43,593 nt of DNA from Nemertoderma westbladi. Taxonomy: Eukaryota > Xenacoelomorpha > Nemertodermatida > Nemertodermatidae. Below the pieces are notes generated by a model that did not search any database, had not been told where the DNA came from, and worked only from the letters and a program-made list of their open reading frames with translations. Location of the stretch: the NCBI GenBank assembly GCA_032718475.1, contig JAUCBJ010001899.1, positions 1-43,593 of the forward strand, read 5' to 3'. Position numbers and translations under genes: made by a program. Positions within the stretch are counted from its first letter, which is position 1. Each line of letters starts with the position of its first letter. Positions 9,932 through 19,894 of the stretch are shown here, piece after piece.

Positions 9932-12900
9932 TTTTGTCAGGTCAGGTATTCTAGGTCATTGATCAAGAAAACTTGCCACCTCCATGCAGCATAAAGGAGG
10001 AGCCACCTGTAGCTGCATAGACCCTATTACTAGGGCAAATCTGGTCCTGTAACTAGGACCCCCTTCGTTCTGGGATAAGGACGCCCTTGGTCCTGGATTA
10101 AGGACCCATATACTTGGCTGCAGGGGTATATGGCCTGACCAGGCAGATGGTGATCTACCAATGGCTGGTCAGGAGTAGAGTGTTCTCATGTCCACTCTGA
10201 GAGCACTTCACTGCGACCTGCACCTGGCAGCAAGGGTACAGGGCATGACCCAGCAGATGAGCTGCAACAGCCAATGGTGGGTCATGTGTGCCAGAGTAGA
10301 TATGGGTGATGGGCCTCATATCTGACTCCATTGCGACACCCACCCTGTGGAATGGCAAACCAGGGTGCGGTATTTGCCCCGAGAGCTGACTCGGCAAAAA
10401 AGCACCCCCCAACCCCCACTATGGATTACATTAGCAATGCGGAGGTCCGGCCACTAGAGGCCAGTGGAATTACCGGACACAATCGGCCTCACAGGCGTCA
10501 GTTAACTCCTGACCGGCCTCCTGTCTCACCCCCTACTGGAGAGAGAGCAGCCAACAATTCTTTGAGTCCCTTTCCTGATGACCTTTCTGGCCCAAACCCT
10601 GGGTCACCAGGGAGGCCAGATTGTGATGGGGAGAGGGATTCTGGAGTTGGAGGCTACTCTCATGTTCCACCCCGACCAACAAAGCCATTGGTGAATCTGA
10701 GGCAAGTCACTAGACTAGTCTCAGTAAACACCCTAACACTCGGGTCCCCAATGCGACAAGGTGAGCTGACTGCCTTGGCAGATAGGCTTTCTCTTAGCGC
10801 AGTAGGTGTTCAAGAGCACCGAATGCAGACTGGACAGACTGATTAGGTTCTGATTAAGGACATGGGGGGCGGTTGGCGACTCGCCCTCGCGTCAGCAGAT
10901 GATAGTGGCAATGGTGGAATTGGTCTATTGATGAATCCAACTGCACATGCAGCATTGGACAAAATAGACCAAATCTCTAACCGTATCATCCGTTGCCACT
11001 TCTCATGTTCTGGAAGACTGGCTAAGAAGTTTCCTAAGGTGGTTCTGATTGTGTGCTACTCTCCAACTAGTGTTGCCCCTGTAGAGGAGGTGGAAAATTT
11101 CTACCACAATCTACAAGCAGCTACTGATGGAGTGGATCAGCATGCATTCTTAACATTCCTGGGAGACTTTAATGCAAGTCTGCATCAATCACCTACATCG
11201 CCCTGGGTCTATAGCAATAGTGTTAACCGAAATACTGTCCATCTTCAGGATTTTATCTCTGGAAATGGATTGTTTTCGGCTGGAACCCAGTTCAAGAAGC
11301 GAACTGGAAAGCTATGGACTCATAGTGGACCCAGTGGTCACAAGTCCCAGATAGACCATATTCTGTTTCGTAGGAAATACAGGAGCTCTATACAAGACTG
11401 TAATGCATTTACACTTCGACCCGTCTCCAGTGATCACCGCCTTATTGTGGCCAAGGTAAGACTTAGTCTGCGTGCTAACAGAACAACGAAATCTGCCTTG
11501 CCGCGGCATGACTGGTCCTCTCTGTTGCAACAGCCAAGTGTGAGATCCAGCTTCACACTACAGCTGAGCAACAGGTATGAGGCTCTTGCCTCTGAGGCGG
11601 CAGATCACTGTGAGGGCTATACTGCCTTTACAGAAGCAGTTAAGTTAGCAGCTGCAGAAACAGTTCCTGTATACCCTCGAAACAGGAAAAGGGCCCCCTG
11701 GACTGACAACAAAATTCAGAAGTGCCGAAATGACCTTCATAAGGCGCAGAAAGAGTCCCGACTCAAACAGACTACAGCGGCCAAGAATGCAGTTAAGGCT
11801 GCATCTAGGTCCCTGAACAGGCAGTACTCTGTTAATCTACAGGAGCTAATAAACCAACAGGTTGATGCCATTAATGATGCTGACGACAGCAGGCAATCAT
11901 CCCAGGCATGGAAATCAATCAATCTTCTTACTGGGCGGAAAAGCCAACCAACCACCAAGGTTAAGGCTGAATCACCAGCCGATCGCCTCAATGGTTGGAA
12001 AGCCCACTTTGAAAAGCTCCTCAATAATGACAGGGTATTGCCTGATAACTTTATAGAAGTATAAGTGTCTGAGTCTGTACTCCCAGATATTCCCATTGGC
12101 GATATCTCCTTTGCAGAAGTGAAGGCTGCTGCAAAGAGCATTAAGACCAATCGTGCCAGTGGAGTAGATGGTGTTCCCCCTGAGGTCTTTAAAATACCTG
12201 AGTGTTTAAAGCTCATCTCTCCCATCATAGTAGACATGTACCGAACAACAAGAGTCCCACAAGAAATGAAAACAAATAAGTTGGTGCCAGTTCCCAAGAA
12301 GGGCAACCTAACACTCTATGGTTCTTTTCGGGGAATCTCATTGATCTCGATTGCTGCAAAGCTATACAATAGGATTCTATTAAATCGCATCAGGGATCCC
12401 ATTGAGAGACTGCTCCGTGGAAATCAGAATGGGTTCCGTAAAGGTCGTGGGACCATGGAGCCCATTTTGGCACTTAGAAGGATAATTGAAGAATTATCAA
12501 AAAAGAAAGACAGGCATCTGGCTGTTATCTTTGTTGACTTCTTCAAGGCCTTTGATTCAGTCTCTCGCTCACGTATGTTCAGCATACTTTCATTATATGG
12601 GATTCCTGATGAAATTATTGCAGCAATCAGATCAGTATACAATGGTTCGACAACATTTGTGTCTACTGTAGACGGTGACACAGAACCATTTGAAGTGTTA
12701 TGGGGCGTCCTCCAAGGAGACACACTTGCACCATTCTTGTTCATTATTGTGGTTGACTATGTTCTACGCATGTCCTTAGATCATCATAATGATGATGGGG
12801 TGATGATAACTCCACCTACTGGCTCCAGAAGTCGAGGAAATCCTGCCAAGTACCTAACTGATCTAGACTTTGCTGATGACTTAGGAGTACTCTCAGAATC

Positions 12901-13684
12901 ATTAGAGGGAGCCCAACGGCTCCTCAGCTCATTAGAACATGCTGCTTCTAGTGTTGGTCTTTTTATTAACTCCAGAAAGACCAAAATTTTGACCGTTAAC
13001 TTTGAAAGTCCTCAGCAAGTCTCTGATCGGATGAGCATAAGCTCAAAGGATGGTATGCTTGAGCATGTGGACGACTTCTGTTACCTGGGATCATGGATCC
13101 GGAAGTCAGGTGAGGACCTTCGAATACGTAAGGGAAAGGCATGGGCAGCCTTGAATGGGCTTTCCAGGATTTGGAAGTCACCGAGAATTAATCGGAAACT
13201 TAAGGTCCGATTATTTAGAGCAGCAGTAGTTCCAGTACTCCTCTACGGGAGTCCATGCTGGGCTCTAACTGCTGAGGACACCAAATCTCTGGATGGCACA
13301 TTCACAAGAATGCTACGCCGGGTTCATTGTGTCAAGTACAATGCACACATCTCCAACCAGACACTATATAACATTGGAGGTGTCTCATTGGTTTCCCCAA
13401 GCTTGACACTAGAACAAAATCGCCTCCGCTTTGCAGGACATTGCTTTCGCCGTGAGGACCAGCCAGTGCATAATCTTGTACTTTGGCAGCCTCATGGAGT
13501 GAATAAGCATGGTGGACAGCCCATGACTTTCTTGAGACGCATCTTAAAGGACACTGGCCTTAAAGATGCGGATGATCTAGCAAATGTCATGGGTGATAGG
13601 GAGTTGTGGCGGTGCAATTTTGTTGACAAGCCGTCACAACATTCTTAAAAATGCAGCTGCAATGCAGCATGCCGATCCTAGTAG
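9932..13684 (+). mobile_element. RTE-like non-LTR retrotransposon, nearly intact, inserted in the 22-bp minisatellite
   Basis: The 3.75-kb element starts TTTTGTCAGGTCAGG and ends GCCGATCCTAGTAG. A six-base TTGTAC is present on both sides (9926-9931 and 13685-13690). This is a possible target-site duplication, though it is also part of the minisatellite unit. A 5' untranslated part of about 400 bp precedes one long reading frame. The tail is a short TAG repeat, as in the copy at 5016. The plan (APE endonuclease, RT, no separate ORF1, microsatellite tail) fits the RTE group of LINEs, though the clade is not settled. Confidence 0.9.
10352..13648 (+). pseudogene. Endonuclease-reverse transcriptase ORF, one frame with two in-frame stops
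   Basis: From the ATG at 10352 a single frame of about 1,099 codons runs to the TAA at 13646. It is interrupted only by TAG at 10844 (codon 165) and TAA at 12062 (codon 571). The endonuclease carries VGVQEHR near codon 155, GDFNASL near 270, IDHILF near 333 and SSDHRLIVAKV near 359. The reverse transcriptase carries NRASGVDGVPPEVF, QNGFRKGRGT, FVDFFKAFDSV, GVLQGDTLAPFLF and an intact FADD box at 12869-12880. A C-terminal block with LRFAGHCFRRED is typical of this element type. There are no frameshifts, so inactivation looks recent. Such proteins copy their own RNA at a nicked target site in the nucleus. Confidence 0.9.
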
Positions 13685-14183
13685 TTGTACGTTCACCATT
13701 AGCTCTATGTACGTTCACCATTAGCTCTATGTACGTTCACCAATAGCTCTATGTACGTTCACCATTAGCTCTATGTACGTTCACCATTAGCTCTTTGTCC
13801 GTTCACCATTAGCTCTTTGTACGTTCACCATTAGCTCTATGTACGTTCACCATCAGCTCTATGTACGTTCACCATTAGCTCTTTGTACTTTCACCATTAG
13901 CTCTTTGTACGTTCACCATCAGCTCTTTGTACGTTCACAATTAGCTCTATGTACGTTCACCATTAGCTCTATGTACGTTCATCATTAGCTCTATGTACGT
14001 TCACAATTAGCTCTATGTACGTTCACCAGTAGCTCTATGTACGTTCACCATTAGCTCTATGTACGTTCACCATTAGCTCTATGTACGTTCACCATTAGCT
14101 CTTTGTACTTTCACCATTAGCTCTTTGTACGTTCACCATTAGCTCTTTGTACTTTCACCATTAGCTCTTTGTACGTTCACCAT
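13685..14183 (+). repeat. 22-bp minisatellite, right part (about 22 units)
   Basis: Continuation of the array at 9195 after the LINE. The unit is the same, with additional CTTTGTACTTTCACC variants towards the right edge. It ends abruptly at about 14183 in AT-rich intron. Confidence 0.95.
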
Positions 14184-14406
14184 ACAGTATACACATAAAT
14201 GTGATTCGACATACTATTCATTAATTTATGCGTTATTTATTTAAAGCATTGATTTTCATTCTTAAGTTGTTACTTTTCGTCCAAATTTTACCCAAAACTT
14301 TTTCCCTGCGAAAAAAGTAAAATAATGAATATAAAAATGGGAAAATATTTTTTTGGTGGAAATTTTTATACGAGTTTTTATTAATAACCTATAATAATTA
14401 TTATAG

Positions 14407-14647
14407 GTATCAGGACAGTACAACAACAACTTCAAACAAGTCATCGGTATTGGCGACGTCAAGGAATAAAGAGTTCACACCTTCGGTTACCGCAATAGCA
14501 GTTAACACACCAAACCAAGCTATTGTTTCTCTTCCCTCCTCCGTGCCAACGCTGCTGCCCATGCCAACAACAACCAACTTTCATAACGAGAATCTTCCTA
14601 CTATTGTACCGTCGCCATTCTCTAATGCTGGGTCGTTCTCTATTCAG
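14407..14647 (+). CDS. C2H2 zinc-finger gene, Ser/Thr/Pro-rich exon
   Basis: Acceptor ATTATAG ends at 14406 and donor GTAACG starts at 14648. The first base completes the arginine codon left open at 9124. The remaining 240 bases are 80 codons, giving a phase 0 end. It encodes a low-complexity region rich in Ser, Thr, Pro and Asn (for example YQDSTTTTSNKSS and LPSSVPTLLPMPTTTN), probably a flexible linker after the fingers. No domain is recognised. Phase agreement on both sides is the main support. Confidence 0.72.
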
Positions 14648-15148
14648 GTAACGTAAAATCCATGTAATTATTTAGAGAATGACAACCCGCCTTTAGAGGG
14701 AAAGTCTCTAATAAACGGTTGCCACGTAGTTTTGGGGGAGTAAGCAGTAAGACCCCAAGTCCTATTCATCAATGATAACACCATAGTTCAGATAGTAATA
14801 GTAACTATTGTATAGCGTTGAGTGTTACCCGGTATTGTAACATGACAAACTGAAAGTATTCGGTACCGGTAAGTCATTTACTAGGAGGATGCTAGAAAGT
14901 GGATTCAGTCTGTATGTTGTTCTATAGCTAGAGTGAAGAATGAAGATATACACAATCGGTTTGGCCGAATTATTAGTAGAGTCATTTTTTCTTTCGGTTT
15001 ATTGCATTGAACCATTTTTACACAATACAATAATTATTATAAGAATTCTTTAATTAATTTTATACCGGTAGGCCTACTTATGACTACCTACCTATTCATT
15101 TACTTGTTTCTTAATATTTAGTAGTTTGTATTTAAGATATTACGGAAC
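14648..15148. other. Intron sequence left of the SINE
   Basis: AT-rich, non-coding start of the 3.5-kb intron that houses the SINE and the nested USH1G-like gene. Scattered CCGGTA and TAGGCCTA-type words are the only notable feature. Confidence 0.55.
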
Positions 15149-15156
15149 TTAACAAC

Positions 15157-15390
15157 AAAGGCGAGGTAGCTCAGGTAGAGCGCCGGGCCTGCAATCTATT
15201 GGTTGTAGGTTCAACCCCGCCAGGGTCCACTCAGCCTTTCATCCACTGGGGTCGATAAAATGAGTACCAGTTAAATAACTGGGAGCAAATCATGGGATAG
15301 GAGTAGCGCCCACCCCTACCCTACCCTCGGGTAGCAGCTATCGAAAGAGGAGCCTTCGGGTCGCCTCCGGTTTCGCCCGACTGTTTTTTT
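15157..15390 (+). mobile_element. tRNA-derived SINE with target-site duplication
   Basis: The 5' head has an A-box-like TAGCTCAGGTAGAGC and a B-box-like GGTTCAACCCC at tRNA spacing, the internal polymerase III promoter. The body contains GGGGTCGATAAAATGAGTAC, which resembles the conserved central domain of Ceph/Meta-type invertebrate SINEs (from memory, not searched). The element ends in a run of T and is flanked by the direct repeat TTAACAAC at 15149-15156 and 15391-15398. It sits in the last intron of the zinc-finger gene. A functional tRNA is unlikely because no cloverleaf closes. Confidence 0.82.
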
Positions 15391-15578
15391 TTAACAACGA
15401 TGAGACAGAAAATAGTCTTATATAAGTAGGAATGTTAGAATTATAAGGGCACTCGCACTGTTTATTTTTTTGGGATTGATTTTGCTTGAAAATTCAGCGC
15501 AATCGATTTGACACTGGGAAAATATTAATATACACCGTCATAGATTTTTTGTTGATAAATAATTTATTAGCAATTAAA

Positions 15579-15584
15579 TTTATT
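15579..15584 (-). terminator. Candidate polyadenylation signal for the USH1G-like gene
   Basis: TTTATT on the plus strand reads AATAAA on the gene strand, about 45 bases beyond the stop codon. A second copy lies at 15563-15568. Confidence 0.5.
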
Positions 15585-15626
15585 AAAGGTTTGTAGTTCG
15601 TATTAGATTCCATGCGTCATCGTCTC

Positions 15627-16883
15627 TTAGAGGTAGGTGTCTCGAATTATTTGCGGCTCCTTAATAGTTTGTAGTCGAGATTGTATGGAGTGGAGGAGTT
15701 TCTTTCGGGAACCGAGTGGAATACCGATTCCGCTGAGATCGGAGTCTGTCAGCTGCAGCAGCGTGTCCAAATCGAGTTTCTCTTTGGTGAATATCGGCAG
15801 ATATTCGAGGAATCCATGGACGGCAAGAAAGACCTCTAGCGGCGAGAAGCGTTCCTCTGTATCCTCGAGATTGAGTTCGTCGACGGACCACGGGAGGGTG
15901 TCGCTCTCTATGTTTACGTATCGGTTCGGATTAAGTAAGTCCCCGTCTTCCCCTAACATACTCGTGTAGGAATCACCTATGGTACTGTTGTGTAACGAGC
16001 TGAATGTTTGTCTGCGACCTTCCCCGAGTCCTCCTAACCCGAAACCCCGCCCCCCTCTATCCCCGGTCCCCAAACCGCTATCGGTGTCGAAGTGGAACCC
16101 TTCGAGTAAGGAGGAGGCGAACGCCGATCCGCGATGGAGCGGCATCCGTCCGTTACTCGTCGGCATCGATTTCAACGTAGAATTCTTTGACGACGAGTTG
16201 CTACTCCGAAAGCGACTCCGTTTGACACCGACGATTCTCTCTTTCGTGGATTTGTGGGGCGGGTCGATGCGAGTTAGCGAGGAGTAGCCCGCGTGCGCTT
16301 CGACCACGGAGACCCGATGGAGGCTCTGAGCTGCCGGTATCGAGGACCTCCGGTACGATCGCACCACGTCGCTCTTACCTTTCCGACTCTCCCGTATCGA
16401 TCGTTTCTCCGCTTTCTTTATCTCTTTGTTTTGTTTGTCGATGCGTTTTCTCGCTTGTACTTGGGCTTTCTGTGTGAGCTGCTGGAGTTTCCGTGGTTCG
16501 TTGTTGGTTACCATCTGCGTTGTGATTCGATCGAGTATGCAAACGCACTCCAGACGTTCGTTGATGGTGGCCACGTCGTAGGCCGTGTGGAGGTCGTTGT
16601 CCAAGGCGAATATGTTGCCGACTCCGTAGTTGATGAGGATATTGAGACATTCGGTGTGGCCATTGGCGGCCGCTAGGTGGAGCCCTGTGCGGCCAGTGTT
16701 GGAAAAGATGTCTGGGTTCCCGTTCTTCCGGAGACATATTCTCAGACAATCCGCTTTGCCGTGGGCGGCCGCCAGGAGCGTAGCAGTCATCCCATCTTCA
16801 TCACGTCTGTCTACGTCTCTGGAGGTGGCCTCTTTCAGAACGTCGCCCAGCCCTTGTTTAGCTGCTTCCTGGAATATTGCCAT
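15627..16883 (-). CDS. USH1G: USH1G/ANKS4B-like ankyrin-SAM scaffold protein (Sans family), 418 aa
   Basis: Three ankyrin repeats occupy about residues 31-126, with TGRTGLHLAAANGHTECL as the clearest. A basic, probably helical stretch follows (about 128-175). Next is a Ser/Gly-rich middle (about 180-335), then a SAM domain at about 347-407 (FLAVHGFLEYLPIF, LDLDTLLQLTDSDL, GIPLGSRKKLL). The last four residues, DTYL, form a class I PDZ ligand. This order is diagnostic of Sans/USH1G and its paralogue ANKS4B. In vertebrates these link harmonin (through SAM and PDZ ligand) to myosin VII in stereocilia or microvilli. The length matches ANKS4B. The ATG has a strong context (A at -3, G at +4). The gene is one exon, antisense and nested in an intron of the zinc-finger gene. 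Whether it is the single pre-duplication orthologue is inference. Confidence 0.93.
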   Translation of the reverse strand: MAIFQEAAKQGLGDVLKEATSRDVDRRDEDGMTATLLAAAHGKADCLRICLRKNGNPDIFSNTGRTGLHLAAANGHTECLNILINYGVGNIFALDNDLHTAYDVATINERLECVCILDRITTQMVTNNEPRKLQQLTQKAQVQARKRIDKQNKEIKKAEKRSIRESRKGKSDVVRSYRRSSIPAAQSLHRVSVVEAHAGYSSLTRIDPPHKSTKERIVGVKRSRFRSSNSSSKNSTLKSMPTSNGRMPLHRGSAFASSLLEGFHFDTDSGLGTGDRGGRGFGLGGLGEGRRQTFSSLHNSTIGDSYTSMLGEDGDLLNPNRYVNIESDTLPWSVDELNLEDTEERFSPLEVFLAVHGFLEYLPIFTKEKLDLDTLLQLTDSDLSGIGIPLGSRKKLLHSIQSRLQTIKEPQIIRDTYL

Positions 16884-18173
16884 GTTTTAATTCCTTGTAA
16901 ACTTAAAAAAATTTGTACATATTTGGTTACTCTTAAATTGCTTTGTATTTTTGTTTTTCAGTTGAAAATCGTAAATTCTTAGAAATAGACCTTGTTTATA
17001 TACTTTAATGTATATTGATTTCTAAACTAAATGATATACGCTTATAAAATAAATTATTTTATTTATAATATTATTACAAATTACAGTATTTTGCTCCTAA
17101 ATCATTGTTTAAGTGATAACTCAATTTTTAATTGTAGTTTTTGTAAATGGCGAAATTAATAAATTAAGGCCACAAAATAAATAATGTGCTGCATACACAA
17201 GTGGGTGCAAGCACTAAAATATACAACTCACACACACAGATGATGTTGGTATGTAACTATCTGATTCATACAATGTAATATATTGTTATATTATTTCATG
17301 GCAACGACACCCCTAAGTTATTAATAAATATATCAGCTAGTTTTCTACCGGCTTACTCATAACCACGACAGTAAACCCTAAGTCCTACTAATTACACTCC
17401 CTTTACTTTCTTATGGTATTTAATAAGTCAGTATGTTTTCACTTATATGTAAGATACCAACACTTATTGCCAAAGGTTTTGCTTTGCAATTAGTCCAGTT
17501 TATTATCAACTTACTGTATATTTGGCATCCAATTATTTTTTATATGCATTCCTTGGCGACAAACTTTGCACCACAACTTCACGTTTTATTGTCAGTTAAA
17601 CGCAACCCAATGTACGGCCCTATACCATTCTAACGTGGGAACAACTTAAACTGCCAACTTGTGGCCATTTGATCGCATTGTTTAAGATCCGCTCGATGTA
17701 TAATATGAAGGCAACATGCAAACATTGTGGGATATAGTATGCAAACCAAAAATAAATGTTCTTCTAAAACATTGCGGAAAGTAACACGTTGTAATACTCC
17801 CCCACTTTTTCATAAAATTTGTGAATGAAAGGTAAAGGTTTCATTATTTTACTTCACTAGTAAGATAAAGTGTCTGTCTAACTACTTTACTTCTCTAGCG
17901 AGCGGAGGACCTGAAGGTACCGAGTTCGAAAACAGGCCACGACGTTATTTTTGCTGACAATTTTCAAATACTACTAACTTAAATTAAAGAACGAGCTTGA
18001 TCATGGCTTGATAAAGCAGTGTTATTATTGTTATATTATACTATTTTTTATGCAAGTGGACTAAAAAGCACCTTTTGCTTGTAATATAAAATACGAGCAA
18101 CAATTTCAAATTCTTGTATTTAGCTATAGCGTGGTGACCACTACAAACTGAAGTTACATTATTGATGTTGTAG
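16884..18173. other. Upstream region of the USH1G-like gene and rest of the host intron
   Basis: AT-rich DNA holding the presumed promoter of the minus-strand gene. I cannot define a TATA box or start site among the many AT runs. It ends in the acceptor GATGTTGTAG at 18173 of the zinc-finger gene. No coding sequence is supported. Confidence 0.55.
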
Positions 18174-18698
18174 GTGTTGCAATCCTATGAACCTGCTGTT
18201 GATGTCAAAGAGAACAATGTATCTGCTGTTGAACACCCGGAAGACAGGGAAGACAGCGAGATACAATTCAACGTGTTGGGTAACTGTGATGAAGATGGAG
18301 TCACCAATGGGATTATTAACGAAGTCATTATGGATCCCAGTGATGAGGTTGTTTCTAACGATGAAGACGCCGCTACCGAGACAGCGAGTAACCCAGTGGA
18401 TGGTGTGGAAGACGAAGATCCCAAGAGTGACGATTTAGCCAAGGTCGGGTCAATTCTAATGGGAACGGACGCTATCAATTCCGTGTATCCTTTGTACTTA
18501 CCGATAGGAGGGGAGGGGGAACAGCCGGTACAGTCCTTGAAGCTCCGCCTTCGATCCGCCCAGGCCAATGAGAAACCAGGGTCATTAATAAACGGCGAAT
18601 CAGAGGAAAGCCCTAAGAAAGGTGGGATTTTCAAAAGGCAATCTAGTGTTGGGGCAGATGAATTGTTGCCTGAGTCAGGTAAAAAAATCAAACATTAA
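18174..18698 (+). CDS. C2H2 zinc-finger gene, terminal exon with acidic tail
   Basis: The acceptor at 18172-18173 opens a frame in phase 0, matching the end of the exon at 14647. It encodes 174 residues up to the TAA at 18696. The first two thirds are strongly acidic (for example NCDEDGVTNG, SNDEDAATE, DGVEDEDPKSDD). The last third is basic with Ser and Lys clusters (EESPKKGGIFKRQSS, ESGKKIKH), which could serve as a nuclear localisation signal. No known domain is seen. An acidic activation region at the end of a finger protein is a reasonable but unproven reading. Confidence 0.78.
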   Translation: MLQSYEPAVDVKENNVSAVEHPEDREDSEIQFNVLGNCDEDGVTNGIINEVIMDPSDEVVSNDEDAATETASNPVDGVEDEDPKSDDLAKVGSILMGTDAINSVYPLYLPIGGEGEQPVQSLKLRLRSAQANEKPGSLINGESEESPKKGGIFKRQSSVGADELLPESGKKIKH

Positions 18699-18759
18699 GA
18701 CGAACTAATCTCATGTCATATGACAATGACAAAGTTGAATTAGCTTACTATATTTTGGT

Positions 18760-18765
18760 AATAAA
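18760..18765 (+). terminator. Candidate polyadenylation signal of the zinc-finger gene
   Basis: AATAAA lies 62 bases after the stop codon at 18698. Further AATAAA copies follow near 18944 and 18983, so the true 3' end is not fixed. Confidence 0.45.
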
Positions 18766-19301
18766 TAATAATAATATATATGTTGACAATATTTTTAATG
18801 GTTGATGTATGTATTTGTTGGTTGCTAAGCAATTTTTGTGAAACTGAATGTGCAATTTATTTTTGCATTCCAATAATAATTAATTGGTGATTTGACTCTT
18901 ATTTAGTATATTTAACCTTTTAAGGTGCACTCCCACCAACGACAAATAAACTAAATTCATTAATATTCTTATTTTATGAATATAAATAAATAAATGCATC
19001 TTTTCTAATATTTGATTATTACTTTGAGTGTATAGGAATGCACCTTTAACTTGAATACATTAACTTGTAGTATGATAGTACTGATGATTTTAACATAATT
19101 GTAATTTATTGTATTTGAAATTTCTCGTTTATATATTTTCTTGCTACTTCTGTATGATTGACGTTAGCAATAACATTTTATGGATTCAGCAGAAAATTTA
19201 TATATTCACAATTTTATTATGACTTAGTATATTCTTGGCCTACCTAGATACCGTACCCTGGTTGGTGTTACGGGAGTGAGTCGTTGATAAAGTCTCCCAC
19301 G
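18766..19301. other. 3' untranslated or intergenic AT-rich region
   Basis: No gene, repeat array or structure that I can support. It leads into the G-rich minisatellite at 19302. Confidence 0.5.
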
Positions 19302-19850
19302 CTATTTGGTGGGGTGTTGTCGTGTTACACGGGATTGGTAACTGGGTGGGGTGTTGTCGCGTTGTCACGGGATTGTAGTTGCTATTGGTAACTGGGTGGG
19401 GTGTTGTCGCGTTTCACCGGATTGTAGTTGCTATTGGTAACTGGGTGGGGTGTTGTCGCGTTTCACGGGATTGGTAACTGGGTGGGGTGTTGTCGTGTTA
19501 CACGGGATTGATAACTGGGTGGGGTGTTGTCGTGTTACACGGTATTGCAGTTGCTATTGGTAACTGGGTGGGGTGTTGTCGCGTTTCACGGGATTGGTAA
19601 CTGGGTGGGGTGTTGTCGCGTTACACGGGATTGGTAACTGGGTGGGGTGTTGTCGCGTTACACGGGATTGGTAACTGGGTGGGGTGTTGTCGCGTTACAC
19701 GGGATTGATAACTGGGTGGGGTGTTGTCGTGTTACACGGGATTGTAGTTGCTATTGGTAACTGGGTGGGGTGTTGTCGCGTTACACGGGATTGGTAACTG
19801 GGTGGGGTGTTGTCGCGTTACACGGGATTGTAGTTGCTATTGGTAACTGG
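19302..19850 (+). repeat. 37-bp G-rich minisatellite with an optional 12-bp insert
   Basis: The unit begins GGTAACTGGGTGGGGTGTTG and continues TCGCGTTACACGGGATT. Some units carry an extra GTAGTTGCTATT before the next GGTAACTGGG, so two length classes alternate. Other variants are TCGTG for TCGCG and GATAACTGG for GGTAACTGG. The G-runs GGGTGGGG recur in every unit on this strand. The array ends at a GC-rich, unrelated 44-bp piece. Confidence 0.92.
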
Positions 19851-19894
19851 CCGCCGCGGACCCCGGACGATACCAACGAAACGATCCGCGAGGC
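19851..19894. other. GC-rich filler between minisatellite and LINE fragment
   Basis: A 44-bp segment (CCGCCGCGGACCCCGGACGA and on to CGATCCGCGAGGC) is far richer in GC than its surroundings and matches neither neighbour. It may be filler DNA at a rearrangement junction. Its origin is unknown. Confidence 0.4.

Noticed and set aside
15157-15235. Functional tRNA gene
   Set aside because: A and B boxes are present but acceptor and anticodon stems do not close. The segment continues into a SINE body and is flanked by a target-site duplication.
15637-16982. Plus-strand frames opposite the USH1G-like gene
   Set aside because: They are antisense shadows of the well-supported minus-strand coding sequence.
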